Source of the DNA: CAXBBB01 sp963841855
GTDB lineage: Bacteria > Bacteroidota > Rhodothermia > Rhodothermales > BA12
DNA length: 64,000 nt
Assembly: GCA_963841855.1 (NCBI GenBank)
Contig: CAWJEJ010000002.1
Span: 65,564-129,563 of the forward strand
Direction of reading: 5' to 3'
Below, piece by piece: positions 27,193 to 34,449 of the stretch. Each line of letters starts with the position of its first letter. Within the stretch, counting starts at the first letter, position 1. Made by a program: the position numbers and the translations under genes. The notes under the pieces are model-generated. The model worked only from the letters and a program-made list of their open reading frames with translations, searched no databases and was not told the origin of the DNA.

Positions 27193-27414
27193 TTACTTGG
27201 TCGTGTCGGCGACGAACGGCAGCAGCGACAGGTGGCGGGCACGCTTGACGGCGCGCGTGATCATGCGCTGCGTCTTGGCGGGCACGTCTCCCACGCGGCG
27301 AGGCATCATCTTGCCCTGCTCGTTGAGGAAGCGCTTGAGGAAGTCGACGTTTTTGTAGTCGACGTATTCGATCGAGCGGAGGTCGATCTCGGGTTCTTTG
27401 GTTTCTTCGGCCAT
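27193..27414 (-). CDS. rpsR: 30S ribosomal protein S18
   Basis: This protein of 73 residues pairs with S6 on the small-subunit platform. The family core is clear: IEYVDYKNVDFLKRFLNEQG then KMMPRRVGDVPAKTQRMITR then AVKRARHLSLLPFV. The N terminus is a short acidic extension (MAEETKEPEIDLRS), as often seen in Bacteroidota. It lies between rpsF (45-base gap) and rplI (21-base gap), the classical order. Confidence 0.98.
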   Translation of the reverse strand: MAEETKEPEIDLRSIEYVDYKNVDFLKRFLNEQGKMMPRRVGDVPAKTQRMITRAVKRARHLSLLPFVADTTK

Positions 27415-27459
27415 GGTCGGCGGTAGAGGTCAGATTGTGGGGCTACGAAAAGCGCTGGG

Positions 27460-27813
27460 TCAGAAGCTGCCTTCGACGGTGCGCTCTTTGTTGCGTTCGA
27501 AGTGGCGCGTCATCTTGGCGTCGAGGCGCAGCGTCATGTAACGCAGCACGTCGTCTTCGATTTCCATCGCACGTTCGAGGCGCGGGATGATCGTGCCGGG
27601 CGCGCGGAAAAACACGTTGAAGTAGTAGCCGTTGCGCTTCTTGAGGATCGGGTAGGCGAGCCGGCGGCTGCCCCAGTCGTTGGACTGCAGGATGGTCCCG
27701 CCGTTCTCCTGGATGTACGTCTCGTAGCGTTTGGCGAGTTCTTTGATCTGGTCTTCGCTCAGGACCGGGTTGACGATATACGTCAACTCATAGGTAGGCA
27801 ATGCGTCGGGCAT
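27460..27813 (-). CDS. rpsF: 30S ribosomal protein S6
   Basis: This 117-residue protein binds S18 and the central domain of 16S rRNA. The start at 27813 (MPDALPTYELTYIVNPVLSE) gives family length; the open frame extends far upstream but that part is non-coding. Signatures are LAYPILKKRNGYYFNVFF, then APGTIIPRLERAMEIEDDVL, then RYMTLRLD. It is the first gene of the rpsF-rpsR-rplI operon, so the promoter should lie in the gap of about 160 bases before it (27814-27974). Confidence 0.97.
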   Translation of the reverse strand: MPDALPTYELTYIVNPVLSEDQIKELAKRYETYIQENGGTILQSNDWGSRRLAYPILKKRNGYYFNVFFRAPGTIIPRLERAMEIEDDVLRYMTLRLDAKMTRHFERNKERTVEGSF

Positions 27814-27974
27814 CGGTATTCCCTCTGGATAGTGAAACACAAGCCCTGACCGCACAAGCGCGACCAGGGCAGGGAGAAACCCGCGAACGGGCAGAACAGC
27901 AAGATAACTGCGATCCGCGAGCGCCCGACCCGTCTGCGTCGATTTGACGAGAGCTTCGCGCCCGATCGAGGCCG

Positions 27975-28634
27975 CTACTCGGCGTAGACGCGCAGGTGGT
28001 TGGCCAACTCGTCGACGTCGTCGGGGGCGACGGGCAGGCCGCTCTCTCCGAGCAGGACACCGACGCGGTCGAACACGTCGATCAGGGCGGCGGGCAGGTC
28101 GCCGTCGCGGACGCCGGAGATGATACGCGCGGTCATCTCGCCCCACGCCTCGGGCGCGACCTTGCTGCTGATGCCTTCGTCGGCCAGCACTTCGACGCGG
28201 TGCTCGTCGAGCGAGAGCAGCAGCAGCACGCCCGTACGCCCTGTCGTGTTGAACACCTCTTCCTCGACAAACGCGCGCATGGCCCGGCGGTGCACCATCT
28301 GGTTCATCCGCTCGCTGCCGACGAGCGCGCGTCTGAGGCCGGGGACGGTCGCGCCCAAGACGGCGCCCGCGCTCAGCCCGACCGTCACGACCAGGCACAC
28401 GCCCCACTCGCTGTGCAGCCAGCCCCAGCCCATGCCCGCGTGCAGCAGGTCGAAGAGCGTCCAGGCGACCAGAGCGATCACGCCGCCCCAGACGGCTCCG
28501 CGGGCCAGCGCCTCGGGGTAGCGGTCGCTGCGCTTGACGACATAGGGCACGATCTCGGCCGAGGTGCGCGTCTCGGCTTCGGCGACGGCGGCTTGCAGGC
28601 GGTCGAGTTGGGCGGGCGTGAAGCGTTGCGCCAT
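27975..28634 (-). CDS. TPM-domain membrane protein
   Basis: This is an inner-membrane protein of 219 residues. Residues 8-35 (AQLDRLQAAVAEAETRTSAE then IVPYVV) and 120-205 (FNTTGRTGVLLLLSLDEHRV then EVLADEGISSKV) are split halves of a TPM_phosphatase-type domain. Between them are two helices (WGGVIALVAWTLFDLLHAGM and VCLVVTVGLSAGAVLGATV) and basic HRRAMRAFVEEEVF. The TPM fold occurs in plant photosystem II repair proteins and in bacterial YgcG-like proteins. The role here is unknown. It stands just upstream of the rpsF operon on the same strand. Confidence 0.82.
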   Translation of the reverse strand: MAQRFTPAQLDRLQAAVAEAETRTSAEIVPYVVKRSDRYPEALARGAVWGGVIALVAWTLFDLLHAGMGWGWLHSEWGVCLVVTVGLSAGAVLGATVPGLRRALVGSERMNQMVHRRAMRAFVEEEVFNTTGRTGVLLLLSLDEHRVEVLADEGISSKVAPEAWGEMTARIISGVRDGDLPAALIDVFDRVGVLLGESGLPVAPDDVDELANHLRVYAE

Positions 28635-28774
28635 GGGTCGAGGGGTTGAGTCGGGCGCCGGTTCTCAGCGCGAGAAGGCGTCGGGAGAAAATACGGCTCG
28701 GACGGCGTGCGGTCTGCGTCGGGACGACGAGCGCTTTCTCCGGCTTCCCCATCGCCGCCTGAACGCCAGCAAAA

Positions 28775-30181
28775 TCAGGCGCGCGCCGCCTCGGCCGCGC
28801 GCGGTTCGGCGCCTCGGAATCCGTAGAACGCGATGTAGGCGTAGCAGGCCAGAACGAGGACGAACGCCGCCTGGATGCCTGCCACGTCCGCCAGCGCGCC
28901 AAACGCAGGCGGAACGACGGCGCCGCCGACGATCGCCATGCACAGCACGCCCGACGCCGCGGCCGTGTGCGAGCCCAGTCCTTTGATAGCCAGGGTAAAG
29001 ATGGTCGCGAACTGGACCGAGTTGAACAGACCGACCGCCAGCGCCGCCCAGACGGCGACGAGTCCGGTCGTCAGCGCTGACGTGAGCACGAGGGCAGCGG
29101 CGCCCAGCGCAAACGCGCCCAGCACCCACGTCGCGCGCAGCCGCTGGAGCAGCAGCGCGCCGACGAAACGCCCCACCATCGCGCCGCCCCAGTAGAAAAA
29201 CACAAGCGTCCCGGCGATGCGTTCGGGCGTCATCGCGTACGCGTTCTCGCCGCCCAGCGTCGAGACGATGCGCTGCATGATCGGGCCCGCCGTCAGATCA
29301 CCGATGCCCAGCGAGACGAAGTAGTCGACCAGGTAACTGCCGATCGCGACCTCTCCGCCCACGTAGACGAAGATCGCGACGGCTCCCAGCGCCAGCCTGC
29401 GATGGCTCAGGGCCGCGCGCAACCCTCCGAGGCCGGGTTGCACGTCGTCGGTTTCGAGAAGGCGTGGGAGTTTGGAGAGCGCGATCAGGCCCGCCAGCAC
29501 CATGAGAATGGTCGCGATCGTCAGAAAGGGGACGCGGACGGCCGACGCTTCGGCGGCGAAGTAGGCCTGCCGCGCGCCTTCGCTCAGAGCAGCCAGTCCG
29601 GAGGGCGACTGGATCTCGTCAGAGAGCAGATAGGCCGCGCTCACCAGAGGCGCGATCGTCGTACCCAGCGAGTTGAATGCCTGGGCGAGGTTGAGCCGCG
29701 ACGACGCTGTCCGCTCGGGCCCCAGCGCGGCGACATAGGGGTTGGCCGCCACCTGTAAGACCGTGATGCCGCCCGCCAGCACGAACATCGCTAGCAAGAA
29801 CAGCGGGTAGACGCGCACGCTCGCCGCGGGGACGAAGAGCAGGCAGGCGATCGCCATCGTCGCCAGACCCGCCAGGATGCCCTTCTTGTAGCCCACCCGA
29901 GCGATCAGGCCGCCCGCAGGCACCGAGAGCAGCAGATAGGCGCCGAAGAACGCCATCTGGAGCAGTCCCGCCTCGAAGAACGACAGGTCGAAGAGCAGCC
30001 GCAGGCGAGGCACCAGCGCGTCGACGAGGACGGTCAGAAAGCCCCACATGAAAAACAGCGCCGTCACCACGACGAACGGCGCGATCGTGCGCCCGGCTGC
30101 CGGTTCTGCGGGCTCGACGCGATCGGCCACGTCCGACGGTGGCATCGAAGAGACGGTTTCGAGCGGTCGGTCGTCGGGCAT
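28775..30181 (-). CDS. Sugar MFS transporter, FucP/GluP type
   Basis: This inner-membrane proton symporter of 468 residues belongs to the fucose/glucose/galactose family. About 12 helices run from residue 33 (APFVVVTALFFMWGFLTVLV) to 455. FucP signatures are present: FMWGFLTVLVDALVPRLRLL, then GAYLLLSVPAGGLIARVGYK, then VAANPYVAALGPERTASSRL and NLAQAFNSLGTTIAP. An insertion after SAAYLLSDE is common in Bacteroidota members. The sugar cannot be told from sequence. The N-terminal 30 residues are polar, and a later start at residue 13 is possible. Confidence 0.9.
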   Translation of the reverse strand: MPDDRPLETVSSMPPSDVADRVEPAEPAAGRTIAPFVVVTALFFMWGFLTVLVDALVPRLRLLFDLSFFEAGLLQMAFFGAYLLLSVPAGGLIARVGYKKGILAGLATMAIACLLFVPAASVRVYPLFLLAMFVLAGGITVLQVAANPYVAALGPERTASSRLNLAQAFNSLGTTIAPLVSAAYLLSDEIQSPSGLAALSEGARQAYFAAEASAVRVPFLTIATILMVLAGLIALSKLPRLLETDDVQPGLGGLRAALSHRRLALGAVAIFVYVGGEVAIGSYLVDYFVSLGIGDLTAGPIMQRIVSTLGGENAYAMTPERIAGTLVFFYWGGAMVGRFVGALLLQRLRATWVLGAFALGAAALVLTSALTTGLVAVWAALAVGLFNSVQFATIFTLAIKGLGSHTAAASGVLCMAIVGGAVVPPAFGALADVAGIQAAFVLVLACYAYIAFYGFRGAEPRAAEAARA

Positions 30182-30351
30182 TCGGCGGAGCGTGAGGAGT
30201 ACGCGCCAAAGGTAGCCTCTCGCCGACAGCCCGGCCGGTCCTCGCTCTCCTTCGTCTGATGCTGCTTACTATCAATGCCAATAGGAGACGCAGTCGCGGT
30301 GCTGCTCAAAGGCCAAACTGATGAGTCCAGCTACGCTGGGCTGTTCTCTCG

Positions 30352-30380
30352 GCTGGATCCCCGCGTTCGCGAGGATGACG
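30352..30380 (+). repeat. Dispersed repeat family A copy
   Basis: CTGGATCCCCGCGTTCGCGA then GGATGACG. It lies in the 620-base gene-free stretch 30182-30801, whose other recognisable content is the family D repeat; about 140 bases on each side show nothing. Confidence 0.65.
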
Positions 30381-30467
30381 ATGATCGGGCTTTCTAGCCG
30401 CAAGAGGCCAACTGAATATCTCCTAACCAAGTCCGTCCGTACTGTTGACATTTGGTTGAGCCGGGGC

Positions 30468-30662
30468 GGCCTGATCTCGGTCCGGCGACCCGGGCGCGGA
30501 GCGAGCGAGCGTCAAGAAAAGCTGCTGTTTGAGCGCAGCGAGTTTGCAGGTTTTCAGCGAGCGAACGCAGCGTCCGCCGGAGTGTCACTGACACGCAGCG
30601 AGTCGAGCCTTGATCTTTGCTTCTTTGCATCAAGGCAAAGAAGGCACCGCGCAGCGGAAAGC
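30468..30662 (+). repeat. Dispersed repeat family D, copy 2
   Basis: This 195-base near-copy of 24014-24225 is in the same orientation. The segment from TCAGCGAGCGAACGCAGCGT to the CTTCTTTGC/GCAAAGAAG hairpin (30620-30643) is almost identical. Its minus-strand translation contains ALMQRSKDQG, which is a shadow of the repeat and not a gene. Confidence 0.8.
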
Positions 30663-30801
30663 GGCAACACAGCGAATGCAAAACACAACAGAGCAGCCGA
30701 ACTCGAAATCAAAGCTAAACCGGCAGGTGATAACCGCTACCGGTAGCGTCCGCACGGGCGACTCGACTCCAATCCGCGGCAGTGCGCTGTTGCGCTCGTC
30801 C

Positions 30802-31119
30802 CTACGCCGCGTCGCCCGGGCGGTACTTGCCCATCCGCACGACCTGGACCTGCTGCGTCCACACGATCACGGCGTGGTGGGCGAAGTAGCGGTCGGCCAC
30901 GTGGTCGACGATGCGCTCGCCCACGTCGGGCGTCACGATCATCTCGATGCGGACGTTGGCGCCTTCCCAAGCGCTCGCTCGGATGCCGCGGCTGCCCTCG
31001 CCGTGCGCGTCGGTCGTGGTGTACCCTTGGGCGCCCAGCTTTTGGAACGCCGCGATCAGGTCGCGTTCGAGCAGCTTTTCGGCGACGACGGTGACGAGTG
31101 TGGCGGGAACGGTAGCCAT
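30802..31119 (-). CDS. sbtB: PII-like signal protein, SbtB type
   Basis: This 105-residue regulator of the PII-like superfamily has the ferredoxin-like pattern: LVTVVAEKLLERDLIAAFQK, LGAQGYTTTDAHGEGSRGIR (T-loop), NVRIEMIVTPDVGERIVDHV, and ADRYFAHHAVIVWTQQVQVV. In cyanobacteria SbtB binds adenine nucleotides and gates the bicarbonate transporter SbtA. The C-terminal redox hairpin (CGPxGC) of cyanobacterial SbtB is absent; the chain stops at MGKYRPGDAA. It lies 12 bases after sbtA in one operon, which supports the assignment. Confidence 0.88.
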   Translation of the reverse strand: MATVPATLVTVVAEKLLERDLIAAFQKLGAQGYTTTDAHGEGSRGIRASAWEGANVRIEMIVTPDVGERIVDHVADRYFAHHAVIVWTQQVQVVRMGKYRPGDAA

Positions 31120-31131
31120 GGGGCGTGCGGA

Positions 31132-32100
31132 TTAAAACAGGGGCGCCAGGTGCGACGCCATCCAGAAGTAGAGCGGGATGCCCAGCGTGATGTTGAACGG
31201 AAACGTCAGCCCCAGCGCGCCCGTCAGGTAGAGGCTGGGCGACGCTTCGGGTAGGGCGATGCGGACGGCGGCCGGAGCGGCGATGTACGACGCGCTCGAC
31301 ACCATCGCCCCCAACACGGCCGCACCCGATGCGCCCAACCCGGACAGCAGCCCGCACGCCACGCCGAGCGCTCCGTGCACGACGGCGATGCCGATGGCGA
31401 ACGCTACGAACGGCCAGCCCGCCTTGCGGACGTCGCGCAGTCTGGACGCCGCCACGATGCCCATTTCGAGCAGAAACAGCAGCAGCGCGCCCTGGAATCC
31501 GGCCTGGAAAAACGGCGCGATCGGCGCGAACCCCTCGGCCCCTGCGATCCACCCGATCGCCAGCCCGCCGACGAGCAGGACGACGCTCTTGCCGGTCACG
31601 ACCTCGTGCAGCGCCTTGCGCCAGCTTCCGGCCCGGTCGCCCTTGACGAAGGCCAGCATCAGCGCGACGACGATGGCGGGCACTTCGAGCAGCGCCACCA
31701 GAGCAGGCATGAACCCCTCGGACGGCAGCCCGACCGCATCGGCAAACGCCAGCGCCGCGATGAACGTTACGGCTGATACCGACCCATAGTGCGCCGCCAG
31801 CGCCGCGCTGTTGACCAGGTCCATCCGCAGCAGCTTGCGCAAGACCCAGAAGGCCGTCAGCGGCGTGAGGACGCCCAGAAACAGCGTCATGCCCGCCGGA
31901 GCCGCGAACTCGGCCAGCGGCGTCTTACTCAGCGCGACGCCGCCCTTGAGCCCGATCGCCAGCAGCAGGTAGATCGACAGCGCCGAATAGAGGGCGTCGG
32001 GCAGCTTGAGATCGCTCCGGACCAGGGCGGCAAACGCGCCCAGCACGAACGCCAGCACGACGGGCGAGAGCAGGTTGGCGAGTAGCGCGTCGAGGGGCAC
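31132..32100 (-). CDS. sbtA: Sodium-dependent bicarbonate transporter SbtA
   Basis: This inner-membrane permease of 322 residues has about ten helices in two inverted halves. Family signatures are DALYSALSIYLLLAIGLKGG, GMTLFLGVLTPLTAFWVLR, ALAAHYGSVSAVTFIAALAF, and in the second half AVLGAMVSSASYIAAPAAVR and LTFPFNITLGIPLY. It imports HCO3- with Na+. In a heterotroph it could feed carboxylases or buffer pH. The chain is complete, including the cytoplasmic linker (GDRAGSWRKALHEVVTG) near residue 165. It is followed by its regulator sbtB. The upstream gap 32101-32258 shows no gene. Confidence 0.92.
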   Translation of the reverse strand: MPLDALLANLLSPVVLAFVLGAFAALVRSDLKLPDALYSALSIYLLLAIGLKGGVALSKTPLAEFAAPAGMTLFLGVLTPLTAFWVLRKLLRMDLVNSAALAAHYGSVSAVTFIAALAFADAVGLPSEGFMPALVALLEVPAIVVALMLAFVKGDRAGSWRKALHEVVTGKSVVLLVGGLAIGWIAGAEGFAPIAPFFQAGFQGALLLFLLEMGIVAASRLRDVRKAGWPFVAFAIGIAVVHGALGVACGLLSGLGASGAAVLGAMVSSASYIAAPAAVRIALPEASPSLYLTGALGLTFPFNITLGIPLYFWMASHLAPLF

Positions 32101-32258
32101 GAATCAGGCGGATCGGAGGAGTCGACCGAAGCTACGGCACCACGTCACCTAGCGACAGCGAGCGCGATCGGCTGGAGCGACGGCAAGGCGAAGAGGTTAA
32201 AGACACCGTCAGCCTCGCGCCCGTAGGGACTGACTATAGCCATCGAAACCACCGTCCG

Positions 32259-32678
32259 TCAGGATCTATACCTCGTCATCCTCGCGAACGCGGGGATCCA
32301 GTCGAAGCGGCGTCCTGAGCGACCGCCTCGCCACGTCGTACTCGCGCAAGCCCAGCCAGTGGGAAGCTCAGCGCGGCGAAGCCGACCGAGCCTCTGTAGG
32401 AAGTCCGAAAGGTCGTCCCACTTCGGATTGTGCTTCTCGATCAGTTCCAGCTTCCACGCGCGATTCCACTTTTTGAGTTGCCGCTCCCGAGCGATGGCAT
32501 CCCGGATGTCGTCGAAGGTCTCTACGTGTACGAGTCGATGCACACCGTACCGCTTGGTGAACCCGTCGACTACGCCGTCTCGGTGCTGCTGAATGCGCTC
32601 GGACAGGGCGCTCGTAGCGCCGATGTACAGCATACTGTTGCGCCCACTGGCGAGGATATACACGAAGCCGCGTTTCAT
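32259..32678 (-). CDS. GIY-YIG nuclease-superfamily protein
   Basis: This protein of 139 residues has the single-domain GIY-YIG fold in residues 1-85: FVYILASGRNSMLYIGATSA carries the paired tyrosines, with Arg in LSERIQQH, then VHRLVHVETFDDIRDAIARE and the catalytic-type Glu before RQLKKWNRAWKLELIEKHNP. This matches the short UPF0213/YhbQ-like group, whose role is unclear. The last 20 or so residues (FDWIPAFARMT) are translated from a family A dispersed repeat at 32274, so the original stop was probably lost or the tail is not functional. Confidence 0.82.
   Translation of the reverse strand: MKRGFVYILASGRNSMLYIGATSALSERIQQHRDGVVDGFTKRYGVHRLVHVETFDDIRDAIARERQLKKWNRAWKLELIEKHNPKWDDLSDFLQRLGRLRRAELPTGWACASTTWRGGRSGRRFDWIPAFARMTRYRS
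32274..32302 (-). repeat. Dispersed repeat family A copy, inverted, inside a gene 3' end
   Basis: CGTCATCCTCGCGAACGCGG then GGATCCAG is the reverse of the family A unit. It forms the 3' end of the GIY-YIG reading frame. Confidence 0.65.
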
Positions 32679-32710
32679 GAGGTGCGACGGCTACGCCGAC
32701 GGTTCGCTGG

Positions 32711-32738
32711 CTGGATCCACGCGTGCGCCAGGATGACG
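32711..32738 (+). repeat. Dispersed repeat family A copy
   Basis: CTGGATCCACGCGTGCGCCA then GGATGACG. It stands just upstream of the GIY-YIG gene, so that gene is bracketed by two inverted family A units. Confidence 0.65.
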
Positions 32739-32743
32739 AGGTA

Positions 32744-32780
32744 GCGGGGATGCGATTCGAGTAGCGCATCGCATCCCCGC
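32744..32780 (-). terminator. Hairpin terminator after isocitrate dehydrogenase
   Basis: A perfect 13-base inverted repeat (GCGGGGATGCGAT and ATCGCATCCCCGC) has an 11-base loop. It begins 6 bases past the icd stop. There is no T-run on the minus strand, so termination may be partial. Confidence 0.6.
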
Positions 32781-32786
32781 CAAGAC

Positions 32787-34232
32787 CTACTCGCCCTGCG
32801 CCAGGCTGTAGCCTCGGTTGCCGTCGAACGTGTAGAGGCCTTCGGTCTTGATCACTTCGAGGCCCGCGCCCGTAATGCTCGCCAGCAAGTCGAGCACGTC
32901 TTGGAACGCGACCGTCTCGCCGTCGGGATTGGTGAAGCGGCAGCGCCAGTGATCGGTCAGCGTCGTGGCGGCGTTGCCTTCGGGATAGACGAGCACGCCC
33001 CGGTTGGTGATCAGCTTGAGGCGCAGCGCTCCGGTCGAGGCGTCGTCCAGGCGCTTGCCGATCAGGTTGGGGTCCATGTCGCCCTCGTGCCAGTCGCAAA
33101 ACACGTCGACGCCGACCAGGTGCTTCTCCATCCGCGGGCGCGGGCGGACGGCCAGGTCCATCTCGACCGGAGCGCCGAACGACTCGGCCTGCAGCGTCTT
33201 GCTCGGCGACTGGCCCATGCGCTCGATGACCGCGTCGGCGAAGTCTTGCGTGCCGACCTTCTGCGTGCTCACCTGGGGGCGGTAGATGTCGCCGGTGTGG
33301 ATGCCGTCTTCGATCGTGCGCAGCCACGCGTTGCGGACCTTGGCGGCGATGTCGGGCTTGCCCAGGTGGACGAGCATCATCACGGCGCCGTTGAGCAGGC
33401 CGCTGGGGTTGGCGATGCCCTGACCGGCGATGTCGGGCGCGGATCCGTGGATGGCCTCGAACATGGCGTACTCCAATCCGACGTTCGACGAGCCGCCCAT
33501 GCCGACCGACCCGGCCACTTCGGCGGCGATGTCCGAGATGATGTCGCCATAGAGGTTGAGCGTGCAGATCACGTCCAGCCGCTCGGGACGGGCGGCGACC
33601 AGGGCGCTGCCGATGTCGATGATCTTGTACTCGTTCTCGATGTCGGGATACTCGGTCGCCACCTCGTCGAAGACCCGATGGAAGAGACCGTCGGCCTGCT
33701 TCATGATGTTGTCTTTGGCCATGCCCGTCACCTTCTTGCGGCCGTGGGCGCGTGCGTACTCGAACGCGTAGCGCACGATGCGCTCGCAGCCCGGACGCGA
33801 GATCAGCTTGAGCGCCTGGACGACCTGGTCGGTCTGCTGGTGCTCGATTCCGGCATACAGGTCCTCCTCGTTCTCGCGCACGATCACCATGTCGAGCAGC
33901 GGGTAGGGCGTTTGGACGTAGGGCGAGTAGGCCTTGACGGGCCGCACGTTGGCGAACATCGACAGGCTCTTGCGCAGCGTCACGTTGAGGCTCTTGTAGC
34001 CGCCGCCGCTCGGAGTCGTGATCGGGGCTTTGAGCAAGACTCGCGTCTTGGCGAGGCTGTCCCACGCGCTGTCGGGGATGCCGCTCTTCTCGCCCGCGAG
34101 GTAGACCTTTTCGCCGACTTCGATCACGTCGTACGTGAGGCCCGCGCCCGCCGCGTCGAGGATGCGGAGCGTGGCGTCCATGATTTCGGGGCCGATGCCG
34201 TCTCCTTTGGCGACTGTGATCTGGGTGCTCAT
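32787..34232 (-). CDS. icd: NADP-dependent isocitrate dehydrogenase, long form
   Basis: This TCA-cycle enzyme of 481 residues converts isocitrate to 2-oxoglutarate and CO2. The N-terminal part is the isocitrate/isopropylmalate fold: VAKGDGIGPEIMDATLRILD, the substrate loop TPSGGGYKSLNVTLRKSLSM, DMVIVRENEEDLYAGIEHQQ, and the metal-binding DIISDIAAEVAGSVGMGGSS. The NADP region has FEAIHGSAPDIAGQGIANPS. A C-terminal extension of about 140 residues (VGVDVFCDWHEGDMDPNLIG) marks it as the long subtype known from Thermus and Rickettsia. The start fits the fold. A palindromic operator lies 120 bases upstream. Confidence 0.94.
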   Translation of the reverse strand: MSTQITVAKGDGIGPEIMDATLRILDAAGAGLTYDVIEVGEKVYLAGEKSGIPDSAWDSLAKTRVLLKAPITTPSGGGYKSLNVTLRKSLSMFANVRPVKAYSPYVQTPYPLLDMVIVRENEEDLYAGIEHQQTDQVVQALKLISRPGCERIVRYAFEYARAHGRKKVTGMAKDNIMKQADGLFHRVFDEVATEYPDIENEYKIIDIGSALVAARPERLDVICTLNLYGDIISDIAAEVAGSVGMGGSSNVGLEYAMFEAIHGSAPDIAGQGIANPSGLLNGAVMMLVHLGKPDIAAKVRNAWLRTIEDGIHTGDIYRPQVSTQKVGTQDFADAVIERMGQSPSKTLQAESFGAPVEMDLAVRPRPRMEKHLVGVDVFCDWHEGDMDPNLIGKRLDDASTGALRLKLITNRGVLVYPEGNAATTLTDHWRCRFTNPDGETVAFQDVLDLLASITGAGLEVIKTEGLYTFDGNRGYSLAQGE

Positions 34233-34353
34233 GGCGAGGTAAGGGATTCAGATGAGAGAAAACCCAAAATAGCCGAACACGCGTCGCCCTCACGTGAAAA
34301 GCCGCTTCCGAGCACGAGCGCCCGAAACGTATGCTATGCGTCACGATGAACTT

Positions 34354-34367
34354 TGTAAGCGCTTACA
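34354..34367. promoter_or_regulatory. LacI-family type operator (cre-like palindrome)
   Basis: TGTAAGCGCTTACA is a perfect 14-base palindrome with the central CG and the A/T-flanked pattern of LacI-family and CcpA-cre sites. It lies between icd (minus strand) and the broken T9SS gene (plus strand, 83 bases downstream), so it could control either. A possible TTGACTTAA element follows at 34380. Confidence 0.55.
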
Positions 34368-34449
34368 TTACGTTTGTGCTTGACTTAACACTACTCAGGC
34401 CCAATCTTAACGATTCCCCAACACCTACACCCCAAACCCACACCCGCGT

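Noticed and set aside
30394..30681. Minus-strand open frame with ALMQRSKDQG
   Set aside because: It is the translation of dispersed repeat family D. The same string appears opposite 24014-24225, and there is no start context or domain.
32368..34344. Minus-strand open frame overlapping icd in another frame
   Set aside because: It is Arg-rich out-of-frame translation of the icd gene, with no domain of its own.
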